This document shows, in pieces, positions 10,794 through 23,161 of a DNA stretch of 64,000 nt. The stretch lies in the NCBI GenBank assembly GCA_022495005.1, contig JAGYXB010001600.1, positions 1 through 64,000 of the forward strand, read 5' to 3'. The notes beneath the pieces are model-generated. The model ran no database searches. It saw nothing but the letters and a program-made list of their open reading frames with translations, and was not told where the DNA came from. The position numbers were made by a program, and so were the translations under genes. The DNA comes from Rhyacophila brunnea. Lineage: Eukaryota; Arthropoda; Insecta; Trichoptera; Rhyacophilidae. How positions within the stretch are numbered: the first letter of the stretch is position 1; each line of letters begins with the position of its first letter.

Positions 10794-11423
10794 TAATGTC
10801 ACATATTAGTAAAATATGAGAAGTCAATGTAATTTTTTCCATACCTAGAAAATGAGCAATCAATCGAACGTAATCTCGAAAAGGTGAGGGACAGAGATGC
10901 AGTGGAGCCGGAGCGCACCCGACACTTTTCCAAACAGTGTCATCAATATTTTTGAATGACGTGAATATTTTTTATTACGACAACCAGTAAACAGGGCGCA
11001 AAAATTGGTCAATGAATTTTGGAAAAATAAATGTTAATATTGCCTGTTTTACTCGTTGCGGTGAAATGGGTTATCTTATCGCTGTTACGAATTTATAATA
11101 CCTGTTTATAGGAACAGTATGAGCGCATGGTAGTGTTACCTCCAAAGGCTACTGCGATATTGATTTCCAATAAGTAGGGTTTGGAACTATAGTCTGTATG
11201 AGCGACGTTGAAATATGGTCGCCAAAAGCTACATCGATGTAGGCACAAAGGTTGCATCTGCCTTGCTAGCTAATAGGTTTTTTATACATCACTGGTTAGG
11301 GGTTAAGAATTTTCATGATTTCACTCTTGTTGTATTAGTAATGAGCATTGCGTAGTGCCTGCACAAAAATAGGCTATTTCTCATGAAAATCAACTGACAG
11401 CTGATCCCCAACTTCCGGGATTC
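10794..11423. other. Unassigned
   Basis: No gene recognised. There is a weak internal duplication: TGGTAGTGTTACCTCCAAAGGCTAC at 11129 resembles ATGGTCGCCAAAAGCTACATCG at 11216, each close to AACAGTATGAGCG or GTCTGTATGAGCG. Confidence 0.35.
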
Positions 11424-11761
11424 TTAAGAGCATACATAAGTGAAACGGCAAATAATTTTCAACAATTCGAGGCATTCGAGGTGGGAGCACGTTGATTTTT
11501 TTGTGATGGCGTTGTAAGAATATATTTTTATATCGTGTTAAGATGACTAAAAACATTAAGCCTGTACTAAATGCAAACACAAATACATGCAATAAATATT
11601 TTATTATCATTACTAATATAACAATAAACATAACACTAAATGGACGCGTGTTGAATTTTTATGACAGATTATGTTTCGTTCGGCACGCGTCATTAGCACA
11701 ATCCGCGCGTCGCATAGTTACGATCTTTTTAGACCATGCCTCAGCTGAGGTATAGCCTTAA
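11424..11761 (-). mobile_element. TTAA-flanked MITE, family T, copy 2
   Basis: A 338-bp copy between TTAA at 11424-11427 and 11758-11761. Ends are TTAAGAGCATACATAAGTGA and CTCAGCTGAGGTATAGCCTTAA read inward. Open frames on both strands (11374-11631 and 11543-11755) fall inside it and are not conserved between copies. Confidence 0.85.
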
Positions 11762-12655
11762 CCGTAGGTAATAAGGATAGTAAAAAATTATACTGAGAAA
11801 AAAATAAACACATTATAGTTTAAATGTAATTTTTCAAAAAAATACAAACGCTTCTGTAGCCGAATATATTTCAGTGACCTAACCTTTTTATAGCGCAACT
11901 ACTGGCAAACTCCCCGTTGCATACAGAGACCTCTGGCGATAGTCGGTCGCAGCAGTAAACTGTTTTACAGCCAACACAGATCGTCAAAATTTAGAGAAGA
12001 ATTTCGCAAACGATCTGCGCCAGGTAAAACTTTGGGTCATTCGGACAACATGCAAAATCCTCTGCCGCGTCTTCTTTTACTTCACAATTTTACATCACTG
12101 TTACATTCTTAGTTAGAATAAAAATGTTTTTACGCTGCTGGTGCATTTATGGAGTGACCCCATGTGACTCGGAAATACGTCTAAGTTATAGGTTGTTATA
12201 TTCTACATGCATTATATAACATTAAGATGCTCTGTCTTGTAAACATTTTAAATCTAAATCACTTTATTACACCATATAGTATATATTCCAACTACGTAAC
12301 TCCATAACACCCAAATAACAACTCTTTTCGAATCAACCCCAATATTTTACGTAATTTATTCTGTGTGTATACTAAATTCAAATGAATCGCAGTTTCTTAT
12401 CGTTATTTTCGTGCTGGGATCAATATTCTTTGGAACTACTTCATACATTTTTCGATTGCAAGCATAGTAAGTATTTTGTTAATTTTTAACTTCACTCGGG
12501 CTGCTGATGTATTTTAAGTCCAAAATCTTTCGTGAAAACACAATTTGAGATTTTTTTATATTCTTGTTGCTATTTAATGTACATGTGTCTGTCTATATGG
12601 TTTTGAGAATGTTCAGAAAGTTACGGAATTTGAGATAAATTGACAAACATAATAT
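11762..12655. other. Unassigned
   Basis: Nothing supported; no long open frame and no copy of a repeat seen elsewhere here. Confidence 0.5.
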
Positions 12656-12875
12656 ATTTAATAAACTATTTCTTTTTATTCAACGAATAAGACACAAGAT
12701 TTCAGAATGTAACAATCTATATACTGAATATACATAATTTGAAATGTTCTCATGTATATACTTACACACTAGAAAAAATCATTTTATAGAAAAAAAATAC
12801 GACACCGGACGGGGCTTGAACCTGTCTATTATGCTGAATTCGCGCCAGTATGCTTTTCCAATTAAGCTACGTTGT
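12656..12875 (-). repeat. SINE A, copy on minus strand
   Basis: On the minus strand the tRNA-like head (12801-12875) has an A-box-like GTAGCTTAATTGGAAAAGC and a B box GGTTCAAGCCC, followed by the shared SINE A tail ATTCGTTGAATAAAAAGAAA at its 3' end (12656-12700). The head ends CCGGTGTCGTA. The acceptor stem and anticodon arm are degraded, so not a functional tRNA. Confidence 0.75.
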
Positions 12876-13235
12876 TACATGAAATGCTTATCGAATTGCG
12901 TTATAATATTTTTTTTACAAAATGATTTTTTCTAGTATGTAAGTACATAATAATTATATGCATGAAAATGTTTTCAAATTATGTAGGTACCTATACCCAG
13001 TATGTATCTAATATTTATGATGCAAAGATCAAAGAAAACGCCCTCATCTACGAAGATTATGTAGGTATATACGTATACGATGTCACTATTTTAGATTTAA
13101 AATGTAAGTTTCGTTACCTTGATTTAAATTATTCTGAGATCATAATCGTACCTATAATAAATAAAGTTTATTATTTGTTTATATTTATTGTTTATACGTT
13201 ATACTTATGTGTTTTGAAACCCATTTTTCATGATT
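12876..13235. other. Unassigned
   Basis: A 117-codon open frame (12962-13315, +) runs across this stretch into the next repeat. Its product is hydrophobic near the C-terminus (a run rich in F, Y and L) but that half is encoded by the R1 repeat. I do not regard it as a gene. Confidence 0.45.
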
Positions 13236-13690
13236 TTTTACAACGTTTTTATAAGCTCGTATTCTTGTTTGTCCGGTGGTTGTTTGTCCAGTACAAATCT
13301 TGTAATCGATTTTAACTAACTTCCCGACTAGCTAGAGCTAGACGTTTGAAACTTTTAGAATATATCAGAACACGATGCCAATGCATTCTTTTAATAATTT
13401 TAGCCATCTTTAAGTAGAATTGAATTCGTTTTCAGTTAATTCTGTTTTGTATGAAGAGTTATTTCGAAAGAAATCCGTAATACAATCCAATATTATTGGT
13501 TGCTAAGTGGTTGGTCCCAACAACTAAATTATTAATATATACGTGCGTTACTATGGAAATCAACATGACATTCCAGTATTCTATATTTGTTTGTTTTATA
13601 TTTACTTCATATCAAGTACAAGTTTGAGCATATTGACCATAATAATTCAACAGAAAATTTAAAAACGTATATTTTTATCTTGTAATTATA
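13236..13690 (+). repeat. Dispersed repeat R1, copy 3
   Basis: Runs from ACAACGTTTTTATAAGCTCG to ATCTTGTAATTATA. It contains a small tandem duplication CTAGCTAGAGCTAGACGTTT at about 13328 that the other copies lack. Confidence 0.8.
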
Positions 13691-14573
13691 TAAATTTATA
13701 TTTTATATTTATATTAAAATAAAAAAAAATGGGAGACCGAGTTAGTAACCTGCCGTTAAGCTACAATTAATTCTCGTAATTTAATATTATTGTACAAGTC
13801 AAGCTTAGCGTTATTTGGCTGGTAGATACCAGATTCTTTACCACTGATGAGTAGGTATATGTCAGTATAATGAAACTATGCTATATATATATAAATTAAT
13901 TTTGCAAATCAATGCTTAGTGATTCCAGATAAGCTCACCGGCAGGAAAACTAAAATCCGGCGTAGACCCACAACGTAGCACTTACGTAGCGATAAACGTA
14001 GACGATAAATTTTCCATTTAAAACCCGCTTGTCATCCGATACGTTTTGTTTTTTTGCTCCCACTGAATATATTTTATTTATTTTTTATCATTTTTACAAA
14101 TAATGTGCCGGAAACCCTGGAAAGTTATTTGACATGCTAAATAACAAACAATGTTTATTTTAAAATTTTAACAGGCTTATTCACTTTACGATAAGGTAAA
14201 ATGTATTATATGTACATTGCAAAGTAGCAATTCGACATTGTTATCTATTTACTGTCTATTATTTTTATTTATGTAAAATAAATGTTTTTTTTATATTTAT
14301 TTACATATTCGCATTAAAATATTAATGAGTATATTTAGGTAGGCACTTACCTACCAGGAAGATTACCATACGTATTGATGGCATATAATGTTACCTAATA
14401 ATACTGTGCTTCACAGCACACTGAATAATATTTTATAAAGGTAAAAAATACTTATCCTATACTTTTTTCGTATTTAAAAAAAATCAGAAATTAAAAATAG
14501 TTTCATAATAAACATATTTATTTTTAATAAAAACGATTTTTGTAGGCAATATGATTGATCATTTGGTATACAT
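13691..14573. other. Unassigned
   Basis: AT-rich DNA with no supported gene or known repeat copy. Confidence 0.5.
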
Positions 14574-15318
14574 CAGTGGCGAAGGGTGACTTTTGGAAAG
14601 AGGTAGGCTGTGGAGATCTGATAAAAAGAGCACACTTGTCAGGTATACTTACAAGAATAGTACGATATTTACTACTAATGAATAGGTACACAATAATAAA
14701 TGACAACGACACACTGATTTAATGAAACTTCAAAAACTCATTGACGACATAAAAATGAGCGATGTGTTTAAATTACGTATTTTTCAAAACATGTATACCT
14801 ACCTACCTACCCATCAAAAATCATTAGATAAAATTTATTTTTATTTATAAAAACAATCTATACTTATTTATTAATATTCGATTAAACGCCGTTGTAATTA
14901 TTTTTTTTAATTATCTAATTATTAATGATTTTGGACAAAGTGCGCAGTCGTGACAACAATATTATGCGCGAATGTTTTAGGCTCTGCGATAGGAGCTTAC
15001 CTTATTTCGTACAAATCAGCAGACTTGCTGAGGTTACGAGACGTAAAGTCCATACGAAAAAATTCAGAATTATTTCACACATAATCGGAAATTTATTTAC
15101 GTCGTATATATTTTTTAATACCTTTGCAGTATTATGTAAACTGTGTAGTACTGTAATACATTCCTACATATACGTCATCTCTCGTTAGCAAAATAAATAA
15201 TTTTTACATAACATAATGAAGTGATTAAGTATATAAATATGTCAATATGCAATTAAAAAATATTTTTCTTAAGAAGGTAGGCTTTAAATAATCGCCTAGT
15301 ATGGAGTCTTCGCTACTG
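14574..15318 (+). mobile_element. hAT-type MITE, family H1, copy 3
   Basis: Opens CAGTGGCGAAGGGTGACTTT and closes GGAGTCTTCGCTACTG; 745 bp, same interior as the copy at 2942. The flanks GTATACAT and GACTATAC are similar but not an aligned 8-bp duplication. The 87-codon frame at 14925-15188 lies inside and is not conserved among copies. Confidence 0.85.
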
Positions 15319-16309
15319 GACTATACATGTATTTTATCCGTGTTTAGTTTATGAACTTTATTGAGGTTATACCTACTTCTTTTGGGGCATTTGGTAGAGA
15401 GTGATATTGAGAGCTGCGCACGCACACCGTTATGAAAATGCGCGACAGTATGAAGTTAGCTGCGAATCAGTCAGCTGTTGTTTATAATAGTCATCTTTGG
15501 TGTCTTATTTTCACATTGCATATAGTATAATATTATAATGTACGTATGACATACCCCACTCTATGTACCTAAGCTTTTAATACATATGTTATCTTTAAAA
15601 TTGTATGATTTTTAACATATTGTTATTTGTAATTTTTGCAATAGAATTATGAAGGTCACACAGCCTCCACAATGCCCAAGTATGTAAACATGAACGCTGT
15701 CAGTTTACGTTTGAACATTTAGTCGAAATACACAACGAAAAATACGCAATAATTGCTTCAAACCTGCTAAGTATACAGTATCGAAATTTTAATGTTTTAA
15801 TAGCGCTGTACAGTCAAATTAAATTATCATAATAATATACACGCTCAACAATACGATTGAAGTCTTAGTAATTCATTTATTGTAATTAAATCATATATCA
15901 GAATGGTATTACATTATTGTCAATCAAATATTAATGCTAGAAGTATGTAGTCAATAACTTCATTCAGTACAATATACGGGATACGGAAATAGATGTTCTG
16001 AAAGTTTATCGACGGGTGTATTTTCTCGATTCGCATAAAATTGTTTGATAAGCCAGCGAAGTATATTCCTATATGTACATATATAAACGTGTCTTCAATC
16101 TAACAAATCGAATCTCATTTTTGTTTCCCCCACACCTTGCGTTGAAATGTCTTCATTTGCTAAAACCAGTTTACCGTTCAACTTCGTGAAAATACGTGCC
16201 TAGTGTCTGGACTGCAACCCTGGCGAAAATATATTCCATTTCCATGGCTTTGATCCCGCTTGCGTTTTCCGATTTTCATTTTGAAAATTTGGAAGCAGTT
16301 AATATAACA
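15319..16309. other. Unassigned
   Basis: No gene or recognised repeat. Confidence 0.5.
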
Positions 16310-16982
16310 CAGTGGCAAAGGGTGGCAGATAGGCTGTTGAGATCCTCCATAAATTGTGCACACTAAACTTTGTCAGTCATACGTATATGTTTTCATTGAA
16401 ATAAGACTACAATAATTTACAGATTATGTTGGTTAGTTTTTAAAATTCGATTAAGTCCTGCGAAAACCAAGCCATAGTTAATAGATAAGTCAAGAAATAC
16501 TCGTATATCTATAAAATATCTAAAATTATGCAATTAAATCATACATAACTTATAGATAGAATAATATTTTTCATATATTATAGTTTGTTTCAGGCAGGGC
16601 TTAATGAATTTAAAAAAAAGAACCAACAATATGTGTAATATGCATTCTTAATCCAACGAAAACAAATAAGTATGATTGAAAAAGTGTGCACAATGTTTGG
16701 TTTAGGCAGGGTTTAATTGATTTTTAAAAAGTAACCAATATCATCTGTAAATTGTATTCACGCGTCGCTTTGTTGTGCGCCCATGAAATTTAATAAATCA
16801 CTCACTAATGTTATTTTACTCATGTTAGAAACACTTAAAAATGCCATTAAAAATATTGAAAATAGTAGATTTTATTGTGTCGCATATTATAGTTCAATAA
16901 AAACAAATACGTACGACTAACAAAGTTAAATATGCACTATTTATGGCGGATCTTAACAGCCTATTTCCACCCTTCGCTACTG
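16310..16982. mobile_element. hAT-type MITE, family H2, copy 1
   Basis: A 673-bp element with TIRs of about 28-30 bp: it opens CAGTGGCAAAGGGTGGCAGA then TAGGCTGTTGAGATC, and closes GATCTTAACAGCC then TTTCCACCCTTCGCTACTG. The related H2 element is at 50331-50919. The first bases are shared with H1, so both families probably respond to related transposases. The 8-bp flanks do not match. Confidence 0.8.
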
Positions 16983-18534
16983 AGTCTTAAATTAATAATA
17001 TAAATCACAATATTAACAATTGCCTTCGTAATATTTTAAAAATCTTAATGAATGAATAAAATATCTAATATAGGTAATAATAGTCATGATATGATTTTAA
17101 GGTTGATGAGAAATTGACCGCCGCGAACAACAATTGAATGCGAATTATATTTATATTTCGACATTTTTTTACTGGGGAATTTAAGATAATTTATAGTATT
17201 ATTGGAAAGTAATTATTGCCGAATTAATAGTATAATCCATATACAATACTTTGGCAGAAATGCATTGCAGGAAACCCGTCGCGTAGACTGGGCTGCATTT
17301 TCCCGGCAGCTACGTTCGTTTCATAGGTTTAGATGGAAACTACCGCGTTGAGCTTTTATGACTCATTTCGGTTCAGACGCTTTGTTATATTACCTATGCT
17401 TTTAAGGCAAGAGATTACATTCAAGGCACTACTACGTGAGGATACTATACTACTTTTCAACAAAGGTTTAGTGCGCTACCTAAACTAGGCAACACTGAGT
17501 TATATTATATTATTTATCGATGCGTTCGCTAAATACCTACCTAGAGTGCTTTAACGCGATATTTGTGTAATAATCGTAAATGGGCTGTAAACTTAATGAT
17601 ACACAGGGTAGATTCCCAAACTTCTTTTGGTCCATCCTTTTTTGATTATTTGTTTCAGTGTCCCTCAAAAAAATTGTTACTGCTTCAATTAATAATAAAA
17701 TCGTAAAGGTTTTTTTTAATTTTACCAACATATTATTTATGAAACTGCGTGTGTGATTTATTAATTTCAAAAAGCTAGTTTGCAAATAAAACTACTGAAG
17801 TTATAAACAATTTAAGTTGTTTTTTACTTTTAATAGACATTGCACTTAAATACATTACTATTATTCAAATAAGCATATCTCAAAATGTACTAATGATAAG
17901 GATGTACCTGGTGTTCGAGTCACTCATTAGATTAGAGACCCGGGAGACTTTCGTTCTATGAGAGGTACCTAGTGATCCGTTCTGACTAGTTAGTTTATTT
18001 AAGTCACTTGGAAACATGAACGAATTGCGCAGTGCATTTTACATCCGAGTCTATTTTTAATCTTCGTCATTCATGAGGTCTCACTATTCTCGAAGAAACA
18101 ATCATGTCATCAAGTCAATTCATTCAAAATAGGCATTCGCATATAAGTTGGTGACTGTTTTACAGTCAACTTCTGACTCTTTAGCGATGACGTCATGAGT
18201 CAATCATGACGCATTCGCGTAGAAGATGCTTCACGACTGATTAACTGGCAGGCTCTAACTCGCGTAGTTTTAATAATTCGTACATGAACGTTGTACAGAC
18301 GTCTATTGGGTTACCAATTTTTTATACGAGTACAAGGCTTTTTTTTTTTTTTTAAATAATGCAGTAATTTCCAACATCTTTTCTTTGACGAAACGCTTAC
18401 AAAAGTTCAGTCATTATTAATTATATTTACGTGACAATATTAAACGGATACCTACACTTCGTAAATATTCTGATCTCCAACAGCAATTGCTGCAGACGAA
18501 CTATTCATCACCTTCACGGAATCTACTTTGAATA
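16983..18534. other. Long unassigned stretch
   Basis: The 82-codon frame at 17537-17785 (minus) has no recognisable domain. No repeat family seen elsewhere here was identified. Confidence 0.45.
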
Positions 18535-18889
18535 CAGTATAACCTCGTTTTTACGTGCCCGGAATTCACGTTTTCCCGGCAATTGCGTGTATTTTTTTCA
18601 GTCCCGATGTATTTCAGTACATTTAATACCCGCATTTACGTTTTTCTTTCCCGCGATTTGCGTCGGAAATATTGAAAATATGCGAGTTACGCGCATTTGA
18701 CAATGATTGGGTCGCGAACGATTTTTCAATACAAATTTTAATTGAATGTTGTTTTTTTAATAAAACGTTATTTTTTTAGAAACATAAAATTTAAATGTTC
18801 TTTTTTTCAATACCCCCCTTTTACATTTTCCCTCCAATTAGGTTTTTTTTATTCAGTCCCTTAAAAAACGTAAAATAGGGGTTATACTG
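18535..18889. mobile_element. pogo/Tigger-like MITE
   Basis: Ends are CAGTATAACCTCGTTTTTAC and, inverted, CAGTATAACCCCTATTTTAC, directly flanked by TA (18533-18534 and 18890-18891). CAGTATAACCTCG-type ends with a TA duplication fit the Tigger/pogo branch of Tc1/mariner. At 355 bp it carries no transposase; the 89-codon frame at 18431-18700 merely overlaps it. Confidence 0.8.
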
Positions 18890-19079
18890 TAGTTGTATTA
18901 TTCCGTGTCCTGAAATTTGTACATATATAATTGACAGTAGGACACTTCTTCGTGAACCGTTGTTCTTGAAACATATCGGGGGGGGTGCTTGGAGTGGTCA
19001 TCTTTCCCCCGTTAATATATTATATTCCGACGGTTGCGTTTGGATGTGTGATGTGATATTATAATCACTGCTAACCTAT

Positions 19080-19125
19080 TACCACATTTAAATAACACGC
19101 TAATTATATCTAATGGCCAACGACT
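19080..19125 (-). repeat. Repeat R10, copy 1
   Basis: On the minus strand reads TTGGCCATTAGATATAATTA followed by GCGTGTTATTTAAATGTGG. The same segment occurs at 32829-32890 and 47880-47940. Each is next to a short CpG-rich stretch. Class unknown. Confidence 0.6.
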
Positions 19126-19380
19126 CCAAACGCGCCAGTCGCGGTGTTAGCACTAAATGAGTTAACTCTACCACGCGTGGGTATTTATATCGTTTTGTAT
19201 TACATAGCACAATTACACTGATATTACACGGCAGAATAACACGAAAATATATCAATCCATGGTTTACTGTTTACACGTAGGTACAGATTTATAATGATAC
19301 TTTTAACTTGCCTTTAAAGTGCCTTGAAACCTCTATATATTGAAGATCTCTAGACCTAGACAACTGACATTTCCGTTTCG

Positions 19381-19416
19381 TTATTGTCTATGCTCAAAAA
19401 TGAGCATAGTCAATAA
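19381..19416. other. Short perfect-stem hairpin
   Basis: TTATTGTCTATGCTCA and TGAGCATAGTCAATAA pair across an AAA loop with one mismatch in the stem. Too short for a pre-miRNA; probably a remnant of a foldback element. Confidence 0.45.
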
Positions 19417-19700
19417 GCCAGTTGTAGAGTTGGGTAAAACCTCTACAAACACGTGTTCGTATAGCTAATATAGCATATAATCAAATGACGAGTTGTTCGA
19501 TTGAACATTTCATCGTGTATTAGTATTATACTCGTACGTATGTCACAAAATGCGGCGCTACAGTAATGTTACAATTAGATGCAATACGAATTTTTTGAGA
19601 TGTCTTATGTATTTGAATTTACTCTAAATAAATATATTTTTATATGTAGTACACATGGAATTCTTAACAGAATAGATAATAATGCTTCGTCCTGTAGATT

Positions 19701-19737
19701 AGTGATTCTCCAAGACGTCATGTCTTGGAGAATCACT
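19701..19737. other. Perfect 16-bp hairpin
   Basis: AGTGATTCTCCAAGAC and GTCTTGGAGAATCACT are exact reverse complements separated by GTCAT. The stem has no mismatches and no T run follows. It is shorter than an animal pre-miRNA, and no open frame is nearby. Confidence 0.6.
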
Positions 19738-20834
19738 TGATTTAACTGAAGTGGTGACAGAAGCTAATAATATTATGCGATATGACAGATGGCACGACAC
19801 TAACAAGATTGCCAAAGACCATCCACATATTATTATACAAATACACAGGTATTATATTATATTAAAATATTTAAAAAAAAATCACTCACCTTGTAGGTAA
19901 CATGTCGATACTCATTCAGGTAAATAAACATGTCAAGCTGAACTAAAAACACTATGAGCTTTATTTCCGCAATCATTTTTAAATCGATTTCCATTTTCGC
20001 AACCTACTTCCTGTGAGCAATATAAAAAAATGCTAAGTATATTATTATATTAATTCACAAAAAACGATAAAGGTAAGACAATATTGTTACATAGTATACC
20101 TACTAATAAGCAGTGGTTAAGGGGGAGAGGCATGCCATCAGAGGCACCTAGCGAAAAAATACGAAGCTTGCAATTTGAGACATTTTTTTATAATTTACAA
20201 TTTCAATTGTATTAATTAATAAATATGTATCTGAAAACATTCAAAATATTTTATTAAGTCAAAGATAATCTTACAATTGTAAAAAAAATGTTTTATTTGT
20301 TACATATATTTATGTCACGTCTAACGTTATTATTACATTTTTTCAAGTTTTACACATTTGTTACACATTAATCGGACATGGTCGATAAAAAAAATATCAC
20401 TGTGAAAGCGACAGCGAAGATATAAATCACGTCGTTTGGAAATGTAAGTACGCATACGATAGCCAAACAAGAAGACCCCTTGAAAATGAGTGAAAATTAT
20501 CAATTACCATTTAATTTTTAGATATTATAGCTCAGCCAAACATCAAAGCGTTTTTGTATACCTACCCACATGCTTATGAGAAAATGTAATATTACCTATG
20601 TAGGTACCTACGCATTATGAAGAATTTATGTTTTTTTTTGTTTATAGTCATTAATTCTGAAATTCCAGCAGAGACGTGGTAGCTTAATAAAATATATATA
20701 TAAATATGTAGATATATAATATACTTAGCAAAGCTGGCACTTTAATAAAAAAAATATATGTCTGCCAGTCGTTTACCTTCGCCCATCAGGCATTATTTGT
20801 CACTAGTAATTATTAGAACTTCAATTATCTAGTA

Positions 20835-21512
20835 CAGGGGTGGCGAACCTATGGCACGCGTGCCACCAGTGGTACGCGGGATGATTTTGCATGACACACG
20901 TTTGAAGAGAAAATAATAATAATAAAAGACAGATCGCATTGTATAAAAAACAGAAGGCAAATACTCTTAAGAATAAGCACTACGTTTAATTTAAATATAT
21001 AATTGCAAAGGTTTGTTATTAGACTTTATGCGTCACATATAATATTATAGCACTAACCTCATCAGGTGGCGAGGAACGCCGCGACACGAACCTCTAATTT
21101 TGATCGATTTACAATGCTTGAGACCACTACAGTGAGAATGCCTCATCTGATCGGAGTAATTATGATGTCAATTTGTGCGTAAAGAAACTAATTAATACAC
21201 TAACAAGCAATTTCATTTATATCCACAAAAATGACTGTACCAAATAAGAAACAAAAACTTGGTGAAGCTAGTACCTAGTAGTAATTCTAGCAGACAGTTT
21301 CAAAATTGGTGGACCGAAATGTATGGCGTAATTGAAAAAAGTGATAAAGCTTTATATGTGCTACGTTCGGTGAGTGGTATTTAGAACATCATCATTTTTT
21401 CAATAAAATTAAAAAAACTATTTTTCACCATAACTGCTCGGCACGTCAGACAGATGAAAAATAATATTTGGGAAATTTTGGCACGCGTACGTAAAAAGGT
21501 TCGCTAACCCTG
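20835..21512 (+). mobile_element. hAT element with transposase N-terminal remnant
   Basis: Left end CAGGGGTGGCGAACCTATGG; inverted right end CAGGGTTAGCGAACCTTTTT; both ends carry GGCACGCG. Flanks ATCTAGTA and ACCTAGTT match at 6 of 8, consistent with an aged hAT duplication. Inside, at about 21231-21375, the plus strand encodes MTVPNKKQKLGEAST, then after a frame change FQNWWTEMYGVIEKSDKALY, which resembles the N-terminus of BED/ZMYM-like hAT transposases. Stops and a frameshift make it dead. The remaining 678 bp lack the catalytic region. Confidence 0.75.
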
Positions 21513-22050
21513 ACCTAGTTTATGTAAAAAATATAAATACCTACATATTTTAATAGTCGCATTGTAAGTGTTATGTTAATTGTAAGTTTTTATTAAGAAA
21601 GGCTACATTAGTGATAAACAGAAAGTAAACATTAAAATAATAGATTATCAACTAACTTTGCATAAAATAACGATTTTGTTTTATGAAGTAGTACTAAACT
21701 ATACAACTACTTATAATCCACTCGTAAATGACACAGTAAATTAATATAATAACATTTTAACACTTGTAAAATTTAAAAAAAAATCCTTGCATAAAGCAAT
21801 TATATTATATACTATGTTATATGTATGTATGTCAAATTTAACTTAAATATAAACACACCAGTCACTACTTTCTACAGAAATGTTGCTATGCATTAAATAA
21901 AATTGATTGTGAATAAATAATAAAATTATATTGGATGGCTGAGAAATAAAAATAAATTAGTAAGTAAGCACACAACTTGGCAAAATATCAGAATAATATC
22001 ATTTGTTTACCAACAGCTGATGGACATTAATTCAGAGACCACTACGTTTC
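21513..22050. other. Unassigned
   Basis: Very AT-rich, no supported feature. Confidence 0.5.
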
Positions 22051-22051
22051 A

Positions 22052-22190
22052 TTAATGCAGGCGCTCCACTGAAGAGCCAACAGTCCTGAGGAAAAGAAGT
22101 CGTCCGATTTGCTATGCTCTGCGTTTACAAGTTTTAAAAAAGTTGAACTTTGACAGTCGTGATAGTTAAATTTTAAACATATCATAATGT
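22052..22190 (-). mobile_element. Fragment of GCGCTCCA TIR element
   Basis: AGGCGCTCCACTGAAGAGCC, then AGTCGTCCGATTTGCTATGC, matches the inverted right end of the element at 55668-56214. Only about 140 bp remain. Confidence 0.6.
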
Positions 22191-22401
22191 ACATACATAA
22201 TTCTGAAAACACTTAAGCAAGTTCAAGTAAGTAGCAACTGAAAAGATTGGAGAGATCCGTGACGTCAGTTAATAATTAAATTAATAAATGTGACTTTGAT
22301 TTAGAAAACAAAAATCGATTTCCTACCATAACTCTATTTAGAGAGCGCTTATGGGCAGGTATTAATAAGGCCAATAGTTAAAATTTGTCGCAACTAAGCT
22401 T

Positions 22402-22602
22402 GGCAGCTGTAGCATAATGGAAATGCACAGGGCGCGAAATCCAAGAGACATAGGTTCGATTCCTGCCGGGTGTCTTACTTTTTTCGAAGAAGATTTTTCT
22501 ATTGGCTATATTTTCTCAGTGTTTTCAGATGTTCAATAAATAGAATGCTACATTCTTAAATCTTGTGAATTATTCGTTGAATAAAAGAAATAGTTAATTT
22601 AA
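22402..22602 (+). repeat. SINE A, full-length copy
   Basis: The tRNA-derived head (22402-22474) has an A box around 22408-22420 (TGTAGCATAATGG) and a B box GGTTCGATTCC at 22453-22463, with acceptor-like ends GGCAG and GGGTGTC. A non-tRNA tail follows and ends in TTCGTTGAATAAAAGAAATA. The same tail is found at 7637, 12656 and 60935. An internal pol III promoter and a family-specific tail define a tRNA-type SINE; the partner LINE is not identified. Confidence 0.8.
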
Positions 22603-22949
22603 AATATCATAATGTTTATGATAATCTTGAAATTGTGTATAATTTACGGGTAGATTTAGATAAAATAATATAGGGGTGAAATCAACACAAATATTAAGAA
22701 TTTCATAAATTCAAATAAGAAAACAATTTGCTCAAGTTTAGAATAATTACAAGTTTTTTTCGTATAATTACGTATTAACGTCAGATCGAACTCACGGAGT
22801 GGTTTATCAACCATGTTTGAAATTGAACGATCCTGGTTTCAGATTTCAGGCGCTACATGCGAAAAATTTAATCTTAATCTAACTTAACTAAAACTTAAAA
22901 TTAACTTAATCACTTTTCGAAGTATGCTATAATTTTAATTAATCTTAAT
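22603..22949. other. Unassigned
   Basis: No supported feature. Confidence 0.5.
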
Positions 22950-23161
22950 ACAAATAATTACAAGATAAAAATAACTTTTTATATACCTAGTTTTTAAATT
23001 TTCTGTTGAAGAATGCACTGGCATCGTGTTCTGATATAAACTAAAAGTTTCAAATGTCTAGCTAGTCGGGAAGTTAGTTAAACATCGATTGCAAGATTTG
23101 TACTGGATAAACAACCACCGGACAATCAAAAATACGAGCTAAGAAAAACGTGCTAATAAAA
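22950..23161 (-). repeat. Dispersed repeat R1, copy 4 (internal deletion)
   Basis: Both ends are present (AATAATTACAAGATAAAAAT at the left, AGCTAAGAAAAACGTGCTAA at the right), but the middle third with the TTAATATATACGT landmark is missing. A copy with both ends and a deleted centre is what DNA-type elements often leave. Confidence 0.75.

Larger units (their letters stand above)
18890..20834. other. Unassigned, with hairpins and an R10 copy
   Basis: Contains the R10 copy at 19080-19125 and the hairpins at 19381-19416 and 19701-19737 listed separately. Otherwise no gene or repeat is supported. Around 20111, CAGTGGTTAAGGGGGAG looks like a hAT left end, but no partner was found. Confidence 0.4.

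Noticed and set aside
12962..13315. 117-codon frame as a small membrane protein
   Set aside because: Its hydrophobic C-terminal part is encoded by repeat R1, and AT-rich codons give F, Y, I and L by composition alone.
22402..22474. Functional tRNA gene
   Set aside because: A and B boxes are present but the stems are mismatched and a SINE tail follows; the same head is dispersed.
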